From Schistosoma mansoni (taxonomy: Eukaryota; Platyhelminthes; Trematoda; Strigeidida; Schistosomatidae), in assembly GCF_000237925.1 (NCBI RefSeq), contig NW_017386022.1:124001-188000 (forward strand): a stretch of 64,000 nt of DNA, in the 5' to 3' direction. The position numbers and the translations under genes were made by a program. This document shows positions 11,690 through 23,592 of this stretch, in pieces (position 1 is the stretch's first letter; every line of letters begins with the position of its first letter). Below the pieces are notes generated by a model. That model had not been told where the DNA came from. It was given only the letters and a program-made list of their open reading frames with translations, and searched no databases.

Positions 11690-11900
11690 AAAATCACACA
11701 TAAAACACATCATTTGCACATCTTCCTTCAGTTGTCCTTTACATACTCCATTATTCTTGTAATTCTTTGTTTTGATCGCTCTCCGTTTTCCTTCCTCTTC
11801 TTCTCATTTCAATCTGTTGTTGGTAAACATTCCATTTCCTATTCCTGCTACATACTACTTATATCTGTCTGCATAAGAAGTGCATACCCTGATACCACCT
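11690..11900 (+). repeat. repeat X, copy 2 (diverged)
   Basis: The end of this stretch (TACATACTACTTATATCTGT, then GCATAAGAAGTGCATACC) aligns with the ends of the X copies at 8820-9105 and 58690-58980. The earlier part is only loosely similar, so the left edge is approximate. Confidence 0.4.
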
Positions 11901-12245
11901 ATAAAATCTAAAAATGTTTAATGGAAATATTTTGTTACTAAAAGTTCTTTCTTTACTTGATTAAATGTGTTTGACTCATTATTTTGGTAAGAGTCTATAT
12001 TTACTTTCCAGATCATGATTTATTTCTAATTATATTCTTCAAAATGAACTGGTGTAGATCAAGGTGACAAACATTTCACCTAATTTTGTTAGCATCCAAA
12101 ATGTATAGAACAGTAGACGTAAGTAAATTGTCTAGCTGATGATACCTTTTCTATTTATATTTTGTTTCAACTATCTTTTGGACGTTGTCACAGAATGAGA
12201 AGTCTAAGAATAACATACAACCATTCATTTGTATTTCACAAGCCA

Positions 12246-12430
12246 GTGCTTATTTGGACTCAGCAGCTAAGCGGTTAACACGATGACATTTGAAACGAAT
12301 GGCGATGAGTTCAAGTCTCAGGGTGAATACCAATTCTGAGGTACAGTCACATCCAGCTGATAAGTTGAAAATAAAACAGATTGTGCATCCTGGACTCCAC
12401 TGTTAGCCACCATTCATATCTGTTTATAAT
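12246..12430 (+). mobile_element. SMalpha-type SINE, old copy
   Basis: The order matches SMalpha: GACTCAGCAGCTAAGCGG (box A region), GAGTTCAAGTCTC (box B), CACATCCAGCTGATAAG (stem I and a changed core), and CATCCTGGACTCCACTG at the 3' side. CTGATAAG in place of CTGATGAG, and no clear GAAA, mean the ribozyme is dead. Confidence 0.65.
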
Positions 12431-12794
12431 GACATACTATCATGTTTTATTCTTGTGAAGTAAAATCTAATTAAGGGAATTTCATTTGATTTAACTTTAC
12501 TATCACGTTAACTTTTATTCAAAAAATAAAGAATTTTCAAAATAGCCCTATTTCCTCGTCATCATGTTTATCTTTTATGTTCATTTTGATATTTAGATTT
12601 ATTTTAATGATATTTTTATAAATCTATCTTGGAAGCCATTTATTTTATAGGATTCCATTAGTTCAAGAATGTCTTTGGATTATACTTTGAATTATTGATT
12701 TAAAAAAACAACCTTACTTGCAACGTTGTCATATTGATCTTGTCACCAATTTGTAACTATTAACAATATTAAAGCTTAAAGCGAAAAACACTTT
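12431..12794. other. no gene seen
   Basis: AT-rich DNA with nothing recognisable. Confidence 0.4.
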
Positions 12795-12885
12795 TGATGG
12801 AGTTTTGTTCTCTGAGCTGGATGGTTTGGTCGTGGAGCTTTTATCGTCCTTCTGAACGACATCATCAGCACAAACATTCAGTCTA
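12795..12885 (-). ncRNA. Penelope-type hammerhead remnant
   Basis: On the minus strand GTTTGTG and CTGATGA are followed by GTCGTTCAGAAGGAC, then AAAAGCTCC and CACGACCAAACC. Stem I can form from GUG/CAC plus GUUU/AAAC. Stem III is the four-base palindrome AGCT. The base expected to be G before AAA is A, so the core is damaged. The design resembles ribozymes reported in Penelope-like element termini. No Penelope protein lies next to it. Confidence 0.5.
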
Positions 12886-14384
12886 TAAAATCTTTTATTT
12901 ATAATGCAATTTGATAAATAATTCTACAGTCAAGTGCCTGATCAAATAATATATCAATTATGAATATATGGTATGTAAAACTATTATAGTTCATAGATAA
13001 ATAGTATGTGATTGGGAGCATGATTTCACTTAATTCTTTGTAAATTTCAGGAATACTAGGAAATTATAGTCTATTTACTTCTAATCTATTAGCTCTTTAT
13101 TGAGGTATCTTGTAAAGCAATAAAAGCTTTGAAGTTTTATGAAATGACTATAATAGTTATCATAATACAAACATAGGTACACACTGAATGATTTCAAAAA
13201 TCAATATTTTATAAAACCATAACTATAACTGGCTTACGAAATTAAAGTACACCATGTTACTTAAAAACATCACAAGAAATAAATCATCATACATCCCACA
13301 ATAGATATCTAAGTTTTATCAAAATATTGGCTTTAATGTTAAAATTCAATGACCTGACTAGGTTAAATAACATTGTGATCAATAAAAATGTGATTTACCA
13401 TAAATGTTGCATAGAAATTCAATCGTATTTAGTTTACTTCTTACCTTGCATAGAACTAAGGTGGTTCCTTCGAAAAACAGGTAGGTTATGGAAGATTTTC
13501 CCTTTTTGTGGAAATAATAAATATGAATCAAATAAGAGGTTACATTAATGCATAACTATTTTACAACAAGAATGTAGATGTGTTAAATTAATTGTTTTGT
13601 ATTTATATGCCAACCACCTTAAATATTACTACAAGTAAGTACATATGAAGGATTTTTAGGGGGAAACACTTTTGATTATCTTAATGATAATATACTAAGA
13701 GAATGTAAAATATTGATAATTCTTATCACTTAGAATGATATTATAACACACGATGACCAATTGATATTAACTTAAGTAACATCTTAATAATTTTACTAAT
13801 GAGTTTGGCATTAACAAGTGGAGTTTTCAGTAAATCCAGCTTACGAATAGTATTATTCATATATTTAAGAAACAATAACTGTCAAAAGTCATTTATCAGC
13901 CAAACTTGAGCACAACTTCCGAAACATTTCTACATGGGTTCGAGTCAGACAGATAAGTTTTCAATAAAAAAACTAGTTATTTGAATACCATACATACTCC
14001 ATGGTTGATAAATGTAAAGAGGTTAAAACGGAGGTTGACAATCTTCACAACTATCTTTAGAACCAAATAAATATAAGATGCCTTAGAAGGTTTGGAATGC
14101 AAGTATAACATATTATGTTAGCTTTGAGAAAGATCAATGGGAGATAAAACTTTAGAATTTGTTTAAACCTTTTAACTGTATTGTCCTCAAAAAAAGAATT
14201 AATTAATCAGTGAGCGAATTCTTTCAAACGAAAAATCACTTTGAGTACTGAAGTTCTGATTACCCGTATATGGTATTCATGTAGTAGTTTCCTAGAGTTT
14301 GTTAACAAAATTTATTGAATGCACTATCATATCTGTTCTTATAATAAATAAAACAAATAATTATTCCCAGAGAATAATCTATTT
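12886..14384. other. no gene seen
   Basis: AT-rich DNA. Short open frames lack any recognisable domain. Confidence 0.4.
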
Positions 14385-14475
14385 TGTTGAAGTTTTGTTC
14401 TCTGAGCTAAATTGTTTGGTCGTAGATCTTTCATTGTTCTTCCGAACGATATCAACCGCACAAACATCAGGTAGA
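14385..14475 (-). ncRNA. Penelope-type hammerhead remnant, second copy
   Basis: Diverged copy of the 12795-12885 motif. Shared blocks are GTTTTGTTCTCTGAGCT on the plus strand and ACGACCAAAC on the minus strand. The CTGATGA core has become CGGTTGA, while GAAAGATC is kept. Inactive remnant. Confidence 0.45.
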
Positions 14476-15020
14476 ATTTCTAACTCAGCTGCAAATCTCC
14501 ACCATCTCAATATAGTTTATTTATTTATTCAAACTAACCATAGTCAACTTCATTTGTACTGTTGTTGAACTACGTCCAATCAAGGATTGTTATCATGTAT
14601 ACTGACAAGTTCGAGGTAGGTTGGAACCCATAACCTAGATCGCTACTCTAGTCAAAGTACAAAATTTACTAAAAATTGTACCTACTGATAATATGAAGAT
14701 GTTCATCCATCGCGTATATATTTTAAACAGAGATTTATCAAATTCACTCTTCGATTCCAATCACGAGGTAATACATAGCATAATAAATATACTTTATTAC
14801 TAAATACTCAGAGACAATTCAATTTCATTCATCACGAAAGTAGACTTGTTAACAAGTTAATTAACTTTAATCATACCAAAAAAACTCCGTTTATAAAATA
14901 TTTTACATTATTAGTGTACATATAAATCTATAATAAAACTATCTAATATCTTATCATGTATGTAATCAATATGGCCGGTAAATATAACTATGATTTATCT
15001 ACCCCCCATATGATGATATT
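14476..15020. other. AT-rich region upstream of the first PTB-like gene
   Basis: No feature recognised. It would contain any distal promoter of the gene at 15371, but I see no motif strong enough to name. Confidence 0.35.
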
Positions 15021-15061
15021 GTAAGTGTCTCACTATGTTTCTCTATCACTCTCTTTTACAG
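15021..15061 (+). other. possible 41-nt mini-intron in the 5' leader
   Basis: GTAAGT at 15021-15026 is a consensus splice donor. TCTCTTTTACAG, ending at 15061, is a good acceptor. The implied intron is 41 nt. Schistosome genes are known for very short introns near their 5' ends. It would lie in the 5' leader of the gene at 15371, because an in-frame stop (15350-15352) separates it from the start codon. RNA evidence is lacking. Confidence 0.25.
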
Positions 15062-15370
15062 ACTGTGTATCTGTCTTCTGTCCAGTGTTTTTCAGCTAAT
15101 CAACGTGATTAAATTACATCACACACACTATTGTATTAAATATAACTAGAAAAACGACCAAAAATCGATGTGGTTCTTATATAAAAAACTAAATTAAAAT
15201 AACTAACTGAACATTCTTAATTATCATTTACTATACTTTGTTTTAATCTCATATTGTGTTATACAGTTCTGTGTAGACAATAATAAATTCTCATTTGGCT
15301 GATTTTTCACCATCTAAAAACAAACAGAATTACATATACATATTCAAATTAACTATTGAATTATATCATT

Positions 15371-16309
15371 ATGCCACTTGGTCGTTCAAATAAAAACCAA
15401 ACTTTACGTACTGCTAAATCGGATAGTTCACTTCAACAACAACAATTTGATCCCAAAACAAATCAAAAAATTATTTATCGATGTGTTGTATGTGCACTTG
15501 ATAGAAGTTTAGTAAATTCTATAGAAGTAAATGAAAGAAATAAACTAAGTGGTTTATTTATTTCACATATGAATAAACGTGCAAGTCATCAAGTTCGTTT
15601 TACATGTTTAGAAGATCGAATTATTTTACGAAAGAAGAATTTTGTTGCTAAATCAGTATTTCGTGATCATGTAATGTATAAAGATATAGAGCACTTTTTT
15701 ATGTGTCAAGAATATCCAGATATGTTTATGTTATCAGTGAAATCTGAATATCCATATTCAAGTTATTGTGAAACATACAAATGTAAAGATCCTGGTGATA
15801 CTCAACGTTTATGCGAAGTAATTTATAATGCATCTAAAAAGTCTGATAAGACGGAACGTGATATACCATCAGTTGAGTCACCATTAAAGGCACAATCTAT
15901 GTCATATATTGACACTCAAATAAGTTCAGATGTTACAAATAAGAATCTATTGAATCGTTCATTGTCAAATAGTTTAAATGATGGTTGGGCTACACCAAAA
16001 TTACATAATGAATCACCAATACAACTATCAACAGATTCACCAGTTCGATCACCATTACTTTCTTATCGATCCCCTGTCCATACCCCAATGAGTCGTGATA
16101 CTATGATTAAACCATTAGTAGTTACACCAATCAATACAGTTAATACTTCCGCTTACGTGTCGGATCCAAATGATATCACTACAAATACAACTTATTTCGA
16201 TTATGATCCTGTTCATGGTCCACAAATTAATGAAGTTGGACCAATTTATATGTTTATGGTTAGACATCCATCACAGCCTGACATGACACATTTGGTAAAT
16301 GAAGCATAA
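15371..16309 (+). CDS. PTB/PID-like domain protein 1 (single exon)
   Basis: A 312-residue protein. The ATG at 15371 is chosen because an in-frame TAA (15350-15352) precedes it and only a non-ATG codon could extend it. Residues 1-32 are polar with a QQQQ run. Residues about 33-157 look like a PTB/PID fold: a first strand (KIIYRCVVCAL), central strands (VRFTCLEDRIILRKKN), the VMYKDIEHFFMCQ strand typical of PTB domains, YCETYKCKDP, and a closing helix (DTQRLCEVIYNASKK). Residues 158-272 are Ser/Thr/Pro-rich linker (SPLLSYRSPVHTPMSRD). The C-terminus (273-312) holds TYFDYDPVHGPQINEVGP, shared with the protein at 48411-49313. No signal peptide or membrane segment is seen. PTB domains usually bind NPxY-type peptides, so an adaptor role is inferred. 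The fold call is by eye. Confidence 0.8.
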   Translation: MPLGRSNKNQTLRTAKSDSSLQQQQFDPKTNQKIIYRCVVCALDRSLVNSIEVNERNKLSGLFISHMNKRASHQVRFTCLEDRIILRKKNFVAKSVFRDHVMYKDIEHFFMCQEYPDMFMLSVKSEYPYSSYCETYKCKDPGDTQRLCEVIYNASKKSDKTERDIPSVESPLKAQSMSYIDTQISSDVTNKNLLNRSLSNSLNDGWATPKLHNESPIQLSTDSPVRSPLLSYRSPVHTPMSRDTMIKPLVVTPINTVNTSAYVSDPNDITTNTTYFDYDPVHGPQINEVGPIYMFMVRHPSQPDMTHLVNEA

Positions 16310-18799
16310 TCAGTAATTAAATACACCTCCAACAACAACAACAAAAACAGGAGAGGAAAGTCAGAGAAATAAGATTTTGTTTACCAAAAAAGAAAGAATA
16401 ACCATATTTTTTTCTAAGTATAACTTTTATTTTATTATTTCTCTTTCAAAACTAAAAAATTCTAATAAAAGGTAATGAAATTTTGTTTTAATTATTAATT
16501 ACATACATAAATATTTTACAAGAAAAACATTGAATGGATAATAGAATAGTTTTACATTCAGCAAATTAACGTAATGAAAGTATTATTATTATTACTATTA
16601 CTATTATTGTAATATTTCTTGTTTTCGTTTTTCTTTTTTTTCTTTTCTTTTTTTTGTTTTTTTCTCTGTTTGTTTGTCAAACCATTTTTAGTATTAGTTT
16701 ATACCTTATGAATAGAAGTTATTGAAATATATATATATATATATATTAAAGAGTTGATTTCTGTTCTAAGTAATATAGTATTATTATTAGTAGTACTTTC
16801 CTCTTTCTATTTGTTTTGACCAATAGTTCATGTTTAAAATTCATAATGATGTGAATATAATTTTTCTGGTATTAATTGTAATAGTTTGTTCATTAAAGAA
16901 AACTGATTGGAATGATTCAAGTAAAATAAGCAAGAAAACTTTAAACTATGCCTAATACTCCTACTTGGTTGTTATGTCCATTTTGTTTTGTTTTTTCTTT
17001 TGCTGTTTTTGTTTTTCTGGAAATTGTTATACAATATGGTTATACACTGTTATTTACTCTTATAATTATAACAAAAAAATGGTATTTCTGATAAATTGGA
17101 TCATGATCACAAAATAAGATGATTTAATATAGTTGTCATGAATAAGTATTAATATTAGGAAGGGTTTATTATAGTAGATAAGGGATTTTTAAGGAAATTT
17201 CTTTAACCTTACTAATCTTTAAATAACTGAAGATGGAATAAGTTTAATTAAAATGTATATGTGAATGTATTTGGTAGAATAAGACGAGTTTCTTATATTT
17301 CATATCAATATTCATGGGATATGAATTAAGGTTCTGGAAGATTTTATACCTTTAACCAAATAATATCTTTTAAAATATTCGTATATTGTTCCCATATTTT
17401 CTGTAAACAGTCTAGAGAAATAAATGTTAGGACAATCAAAATGAATGATATACAAGCATAATTCTAATCTCCATCGAGCAATGAGAACATGAAGTTGATC
17501 TTGTTGCTCTGTCAAAATTTATAAAGGGGATTAACTACTTTAAATAATCATGATCATTCTGATGTGTAACATAAATATGTATTTATTACGTTATTCAATA
17601 TTGAAAATTAAAAAAAAAGAATAAAGCCGATATATATAACGACATTCTGTAACCAAAAGTATTATACGAAAGCTGAATTTTAAAATGATCAACAGACATT
17701 CATAGCTTGAATTTTGAAAGACAACAGCAGAACGGTTTTTACATAATTAAAATAGGCTATTTATTTTAATAGAAATATTTTTTTGTATCATAGGATTATA
17801 GTTTAATAAATTAATCTTCAACTTATCAACAGTTAACAAGTGATTGATAATTGAGGGGTGATCAACGTCATATGTATCAAATCCTTCTTATTGCAGATCA
17901 GATCCTGCCAACCAAGTTGGAATGTGATCAGCAGTATAACATATTATTGTTTTGAATAGTCTCATTCATCAAAGTATCGAAGGGAAATTTGCTTACTAGA
18001 CCATTGATCATTTTTTCTTTATTGAAGAAAGAGTGTGTAAGATGTAATCCCTATTTCAGTTGTTATATACATTATTTTACTAGTTGGTATCTATCTTCTC
18101 AAAACATAATGATCTTGTTGAATGATAAACATAGTTTAGAATGAAATAATTTTAAGATATCAGTTTTGACAAACTGACAGTGGATGAAACAAAACATTTT
18201 ATATTCAATATTGAATTAAAAAAAACGGGAATTGAGGAGAAATCAACGATTTCAGAGAAAACATTTCCTTTCGCATAAATAAATGAATCAATCTATTAAA
18301 ACTGTAAAGTGAATACTTAAAATGGTTTCCTGAACTATTTGATCAGTCAAAAGATTACTTGCAAGCTATTATGAAACAATACCTAGTCAAATTATTGTTA
18401 TGTAATACAGTTCGAATTTTGATAATCTAAGCTGGATTGTTGTCTTCCGTATTTCTTTAGGGTTAGTCAATAAACAATGTATATGAAAATTATGATTTAA
18501 AGGTCTAAACTTAAAACAGTTAAAATTGGCTTATAACAGGCAATTATAATTTTTTCAGTCTTGTGGAAATCTACTTTGTGGATACTAGGTTCCTTCTAAT
18601 TATGTCATGGGATACAATAAAAATGTTACAGTATCTGGTTGCACGTTTATTCAATATAGCTGTGAACGTGATCTTCAAATATCCATGTCTGTCACATGTT
18701 AATTTTATATTCTGGCTATTTTACTATTTTTGTTTTAAAGCAGTTATCATAATTCTAAGCGTCTTTACTTAAAATATAGGTTATAGTCATCTTTTTAAG
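16310..18799. other. 3' flank of PTB-like gene 1 and AT-rich DNA
   Basis: A candidate polyadenylation signal AATAAA lies at 16464-16469, about 155 bases after the stop codon. A long pyrimidine tract runs from 16617 to 16676, and an (AT)n repeat lies at 16725-16746. The rest is AT-rich with no supported gene. Confidence 0.45.
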
Positions 18800-18975
18800 T
18801 AAAAGATGGATAGTGGCTAGCAATCGAATCCAAGACGCGCGTTTCGTTCTATTTGAGACTCATCAGATGGATGTACCTGCATCTCAGAATTGATGTCCAC
18901 TCCACTCACCGTTCGCTTCAAATGCCATCGCGTTTTCCACTTAGCTACTGAGTCTTGATAGCCACCATACATCTT
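18800..18975 (-). mobile_element. SMalpha-type SINE
   Basis: On the minus strand the order is GACTCAGTAGCTAAGTGG (tRNA-like head), CGCGATGGCATTTGAAGCG, GAGATGCAGGTACATCCAT, the hammerhead, and TTGCTAGCCACTATCC at the 3' end. The box B region is diverged. It is a recognisable but aged copy. Confidence 0.8.
18820..18882 (-). ncRNA. hammerhead ribozyme of SMalpha, nearly intact
   Basis: On the minus strand the core CTGATGAG (18859-18866), GAAA and the cleavage triplet GTC (18834-18836) are all kept. Stem II has one mismatch (GUCU with GAAC). The base pair next to the cleavage site in stem I is U with U, where the known SMalpha ribozyme has G-C. Weak or no activity is expected. Confidence 0.75.
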
Positions 18976-19264
18976 TGCCTATAATGCTTGTGACTTGAAG
19001 CAATCCGCAAACAACATCAAGTGAATTTTTAGTCTACTTTAACATTGTACGGAACAGATCATGAATCATACAAATAATGTTTGATAAGTCAAAACACTTA
19101 TCACTGCTTTAAAACTTTACGGTACAAAACGTATAAAAATATGATAAATGGATAAAAAGTTTTACGTTTTCCGTATTATTAAATTAATAAGGTTATCTAA
19201 ATATGTTATTATTATAATTTAACATATTCTTTGGAAATGAGAAGAATAACCTTTATTTTCATAG

Positions 19265-19368
19265 TTGAAATCATGAATCAATTGAAGCTAGACCACCATG
19301 GAAAACCTGGAAGCACTGGACGGTCGTTCTGTTCTATTATAGGACACAAAACCCCTTCTGAAGAATAA
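19265..19368 (-). mobile_element. hammerhead SINE family 2, truncated with inverted end
   Basis: The minus-oriented family 2 tail (CATGAATCAATTGAAGCTAG, then CCTGGAAGCACTGGACGG) breaks off in the ribozyme at about 19345. It is followed directly by ACAAAACCCCTTCTGA, which is the family's 3' end in the opposite orientation. It is therefore a collapsed inverted pair. The ribozyme is incomplete. Confidence 0.65.
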
Positions 19369-21634
19369 TCTTATCATAAAAATTCATATAAACATAATAA
19401 TCTAACTAACTAATGGAAAATATAGTACAGAACAAAAGTATATCCATTTAATACCAACCCTTCATTGAAATACTGAAAGACAGTGCATTTTTCCCTAAGG
19501 AATATTGTGTTTTTAACTGAATTTTCAAAGCAGTGAGTTTAAGTAATTAACCAAGACCGAACCTTTACATATGTTGTAAAATACAGTAAGAATTTATTCA
19601 ATACACTTGTAAACCTAAGTAAATGAATACATATATGAGTTCTTCAATATTTTAATTGCAATCAATCAATGGAATATTGTTGGCTGATATGAAATTACTT
19701 ATCCATACAGATAAAGTGTGTGTATAGAAAATTGAAAGTTTTGTGTTGTTCTAGATTATATAGTCTCTCAGTTGATACAAATATCCTGTGAATACGTTTG
19801 CGGAAGAAGTTGTTATTACTCAGTAAGTTAGTAGGTTTCATTTGTTAATAATATAATTTAAAAGTAGATATTTGATGGACAGATAGTTGACGTTTTGTTT
19901 TTCGGTAGAAATGAATCATTATTATATAACTCAAAACTGAGACCAGGTGGCCACATATCCTTCTACGTAATACGGAGAATAGATTTATTCTAGTTAGGGA
20001 GTCGAGGTTTAATCAACCTCCATTAGTGCTAATATATTTACATTGATATCACCAAGTAATAAACAAAACGATCAATGATAAGTTCTCTAAATTCAACAGA
20101 ACATGAATCTTCTTTGAACCTGACGTGTAGCATGGGTTTTGTTACGACCTCAGGTCCACATTGTTAAAAAGAGAAAACTAATAGGGGACTTATTTATTGG
20201 ACTTCTTGTCAACCAAATAACCATGGCGATTATTGCTGCATTTACTGATATAATCTTAATTTGTGTGGAAGCAGGAAATTTTAATCAGTATGGTAGACGA
20301 GCTGATAAAATTGGTTATACGTTACAAAAAAGGCATCTGTAAAGTATTTGTGATGTTAATAAGTATTTAAACAATGGTTCAATATGACGTTAGAAACCAA
20401 AATGTTCATAACAACCTACTTGGTTATGACAGGGACAGGTTTCAAGTTTCCGGATAATTGAAAGCAAAAATAATGCTGATATTAATCATGATGAAATTAT
20501 TATAGAAATGCAACTGAACTGAACAATAAAGTGGTAACATAAAAGGTGTCGACGAAGACTACTAATTTCTTCAAAGGGTATGTGTAAAAAAAAGAAAGAG
20601 TTTTGAAGGATAATAAGGGTAAAATGTTTTTATCAAGACAACCTTAAGTGATCTACGTACTTGTTTTCCGTATAAAAGCTAGATTTTGGGCTCTCCGTTG
20701 AAGCTTTGTCAACAAAATATACCTTCGAGACATTGTTGTCACTCAAATAATCACATTTTTCTGACTATGTAAAGTGTTACGGATTATTCCTAATACTAAG
20801 CTGAATTATCCACCTTCTAGAAGCCTCATAATAAAACAAAATAGTTTTTTAGTACTTACTAGCTTATAATGGTCTTTTTTAGCTAGAAATACTTCCTGGT
20901 GCAAACTATGAATAAAAATTCTCGTGTCAAACACGTGTTTATTTTGTAAAGTTGCATAGCTCATGTTTATCTTTTCACCCATTCATCTATCTTTTTACAA
21001 ATTTGAACAACGAAAGCATGTCTGTTTTTTAGCACATAAATGGATTGCGAAGAGGCCTTGTTGCTCAAGAGGATCATTTTTGTGGTGTCACTTTCTCTGA
21101 GCTAAATGTTTTAAAGGAAACCCTTAGGTAACCATTCGATTAAATATTATCGATAAGGAAACCATAGTAAAGTATATGTTCCTGCTCTACAGAACATTAA
21201 TTTGTGTAAAGGTTCCAAAGAAGTGGTCTAAATATGACGCTGAACAGATCAATATAGTCGCAATAAATTTCTATTTACTAATGTTTTTATTAAATATTTG
21301 AAAATCTAAGACTACCCATTTCGAATATAACGGATATCTTTTATTCTTATCGATATATTTAACTGAAACACGAATCCAAATTTAATTACTTTACATTTCA
21401 TAATAACTATGTATAAAGTTCATCAAAAAAATGCAATTTGATGATAAGGTGGTGCGGAATACAATAAGTTTGGTACAAATTTCAAAAAGTAAAACTGATT
21501 AAATTCCATCGATTAACACTAGTATGTGCCATATCTGAGACCTCATCCCTGAGCAATTCAAGACGCAACTTACTTTCTGTAGGACTAAGACATTTATGTT
21601 AACTAATCACTGAGTCAAATAGGTGATAGATCGC
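19369..21634. other. no gene seen
   Basis: AT-rich DNA. An open frame of 67 codons at about 20139-20342 has no ATG start and no recognisable domain, so I do not call it a gene. Confidence 0.4.
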
Positions 21635-21795
21635 ACCTTAAATGGTTTAGTGATAGAATTTCGCACTGTAAGTCTAGATGTTGAAATTTTGAATCCTACA
21701 GAGAACATTAGTTCTCTGACAACTTATGGAACGCCGTACTGTAAAATCCCGTCTGGGATGAAACCTAGGTCCAGAGTTTCCTGATATAATTGCAA
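21635..21795 (+). mobile_element. SINE family 3 with degraded hammerhead
   Basis: A tRNA-like head is visible: ATGGTTTAGTGATAGAATTT (box A region) and GAAATTTTGAATCCT (box B region). Then comes ACTGTAAAATCCC, the four-base loop GTCT, GGGAT as the other stem II strand, GAAACCTAGGTC and CAGAGTTTCCTG. Stem II and the GAAA...GTC half of a hammerhead are well kept, and the stem III sequence ACCTAGGT is palindromic. The CTGANGA half has decayed to CTGTAAA. Confidence 0.55.
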
Positions 21796-22249
21796 TTCTT
21801 ATAGTATCAGTCTGATTCAAGCATTCAGCTTAATTCACTGAACAAGATTTAAAAGCTTCTTCATTGACTTTTCCACTTCCACAACACCGAAAAATCTAGC
21901 TATATTTTCAACTACTATACAACAAAGTTCAGTATTAAATGAATTTCATTTCATTTTGATAATCAAAGTTATACTAATAAATTGAATATTCCACTGAATT
22001 ACTTATAGGATTTTATTTAGATACATCCATCGAATAATTGATAACATTTTATCACAAAATCTTTATATTTACGACAATTTAAAATAAAAAAAATGATTTC
22101 GGAAATAATTTGTAAGTCCATGTTATTTAATTGTTTTAATATAGTCCTAGGTTTCATTTAACAGCTTTCCTATGACTGATTGCAGTCCTAAAAATCAATG
22201 GGAAGATTCAAGCAAACAACACCAAGTGAATTTAAACTTAACCCCATTG
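21796..22249. other. no gene seen
   Basis: AT-rich DNA between two SINEs. Confidence 0.4.
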
Positions 22250-22435
22250 CACAAGCAAGTGGCCATCAGGACTCAGTAGCTAAGTGGATAACGCGATGGC
22301 GTTTGAAGCGAACGGTACCGGGTTCGAGTTCCAGAGTGAACATCAACCCTGAGATGCAGGTACATCCATCTGATGAGTCCCGAATAGGACAAAACGCGCG
22401 TCGTGGATTCCACTGCTAGCTACTGTCCATCTTTG
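22250..22435 (+). mobile_element. SMalpha-type SINE, well-preserved copy
   Basis: The full order is present. The box A region is CTCAGTAGCTAAGTGGATAA, box B is GGGTTCGAGTTCC (about 22320-22332), then GAGATGCAGGTACATCC, the hammerhead, and GGATTCCACTGCTAGC. SMalpha is the classic schistosome SINE-like retroposon, and this is the clearest copy in the window. Confidence 0.9.
22355..22416 (+). ncRNA. SMalpha hammerhead ribozyme, one core base lost
   Basis: CTGATGAG (22370-22377), stem II GTCC with GGAC, and cleavage triplet GTC (22400-22402) are in place. Stem I with its GCAGGTACATCC and GGATTCCACTGC strands is also in place. After stem II the sequence is AAAA instead of GAAA. That changes an invariant G of the core, so this copy should be inactive. 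Confidence 0.85.
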
Positions 22436-23592
22436 GTTAAATAATATAGTTTATATGATTTACTAGTTCTAAGAATGATTTGGTGTAATGTGAAGGAAAT
22501 AAACTATCAGTGAATATTTCTTTATGAGTATAAATAACTTCCTTATAGTACTAATCATAGATTATATAAGATAATTTATGTTATCAGGAAATTAATAGTA
22601 ATGACTTATCTCCCATCTAATTGAAAACTTTAATTCTTGAATTCTTAACTAGATAATTTATTAAAATATTTTTTCTGATAAATGAGTTTTATTTCATCTT
22701 ATAAGTTTATTTGTAATCAGTTAGGATAATCTAGGAGTTATGTGAATGACTAACAACCCTTTCATGAAAACTATTTAACACAGATTAGCAAATTGGGTGA
22801 GACTATAATTGATGTACGAACCAACCAGTTTTAAGATAATAGGTCTTGAATCTTGGCGCGAAATCCATTCATCCATTTGATTAAATAGCGTTTAGACATT
22901 TAGTTGATGTCAGTTCGTGATGAAAACCCTAAGTCTAATTCCTTAAACTAACCATCAACAGTATATTATAATCGTAATTCCTCACACTGGTTTATTACCC
23001 TTATTTAACCTTAGTTAGTAAATGGACGTTTTCAAGGTCACCTTAGCGTCTCTCAAAGGTCACCCATAAATTATAGTCTTACCATAATTTGAGGTTAGAA
23101 ATCTACCATGTATTTTTGAAAGGATTGTCAATTATTAGTTTGGAGATTTTGCTAGATTGTCTAGTTTTTTATTCAGCATACATGTTTACCAAAGACATAG
23201 GCAATCATATAGACTTTTAAAGGAACTAATAGATGTACTACATATAGGCGATTGGTACATTTTTTGAATACAGCAATAATAAAATTACAAGTAAAAGGAT
23301 TTAGTTGTATGTGAATGATTTAATAAAAATTGATTTATTGACTTTCATCATATCAGAACCATGGATTTTTTGTGAAAGATGATCTGACATTCAGGGGTAC
23401 CAGTCATATAATGTTACACATGAATCTGAAGATTTCCTTAACCAGATTAGAAGGGAAAAGAAAATATGTGTCAGTTTTCTTATTTAAAGATATAGCTGAT
23501 AGAACTTCAGTAGAATAGCTTCTTTTTAATATTGAAAAGTTCACAAAATGATCCCATTCTCTTGAATGTTGTAATCAGAATCATGTTATTAA
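22436..23592. other. no gene seen
   Basis: AT-rich DNA with no supported feature. Confidence 0.4.

Noticed and set aside
20139-20342. 67-codon frame with hydrophobic segment
   Set aside because: No ATG at its start, no homologue recognised and no splice context. Probably chance.
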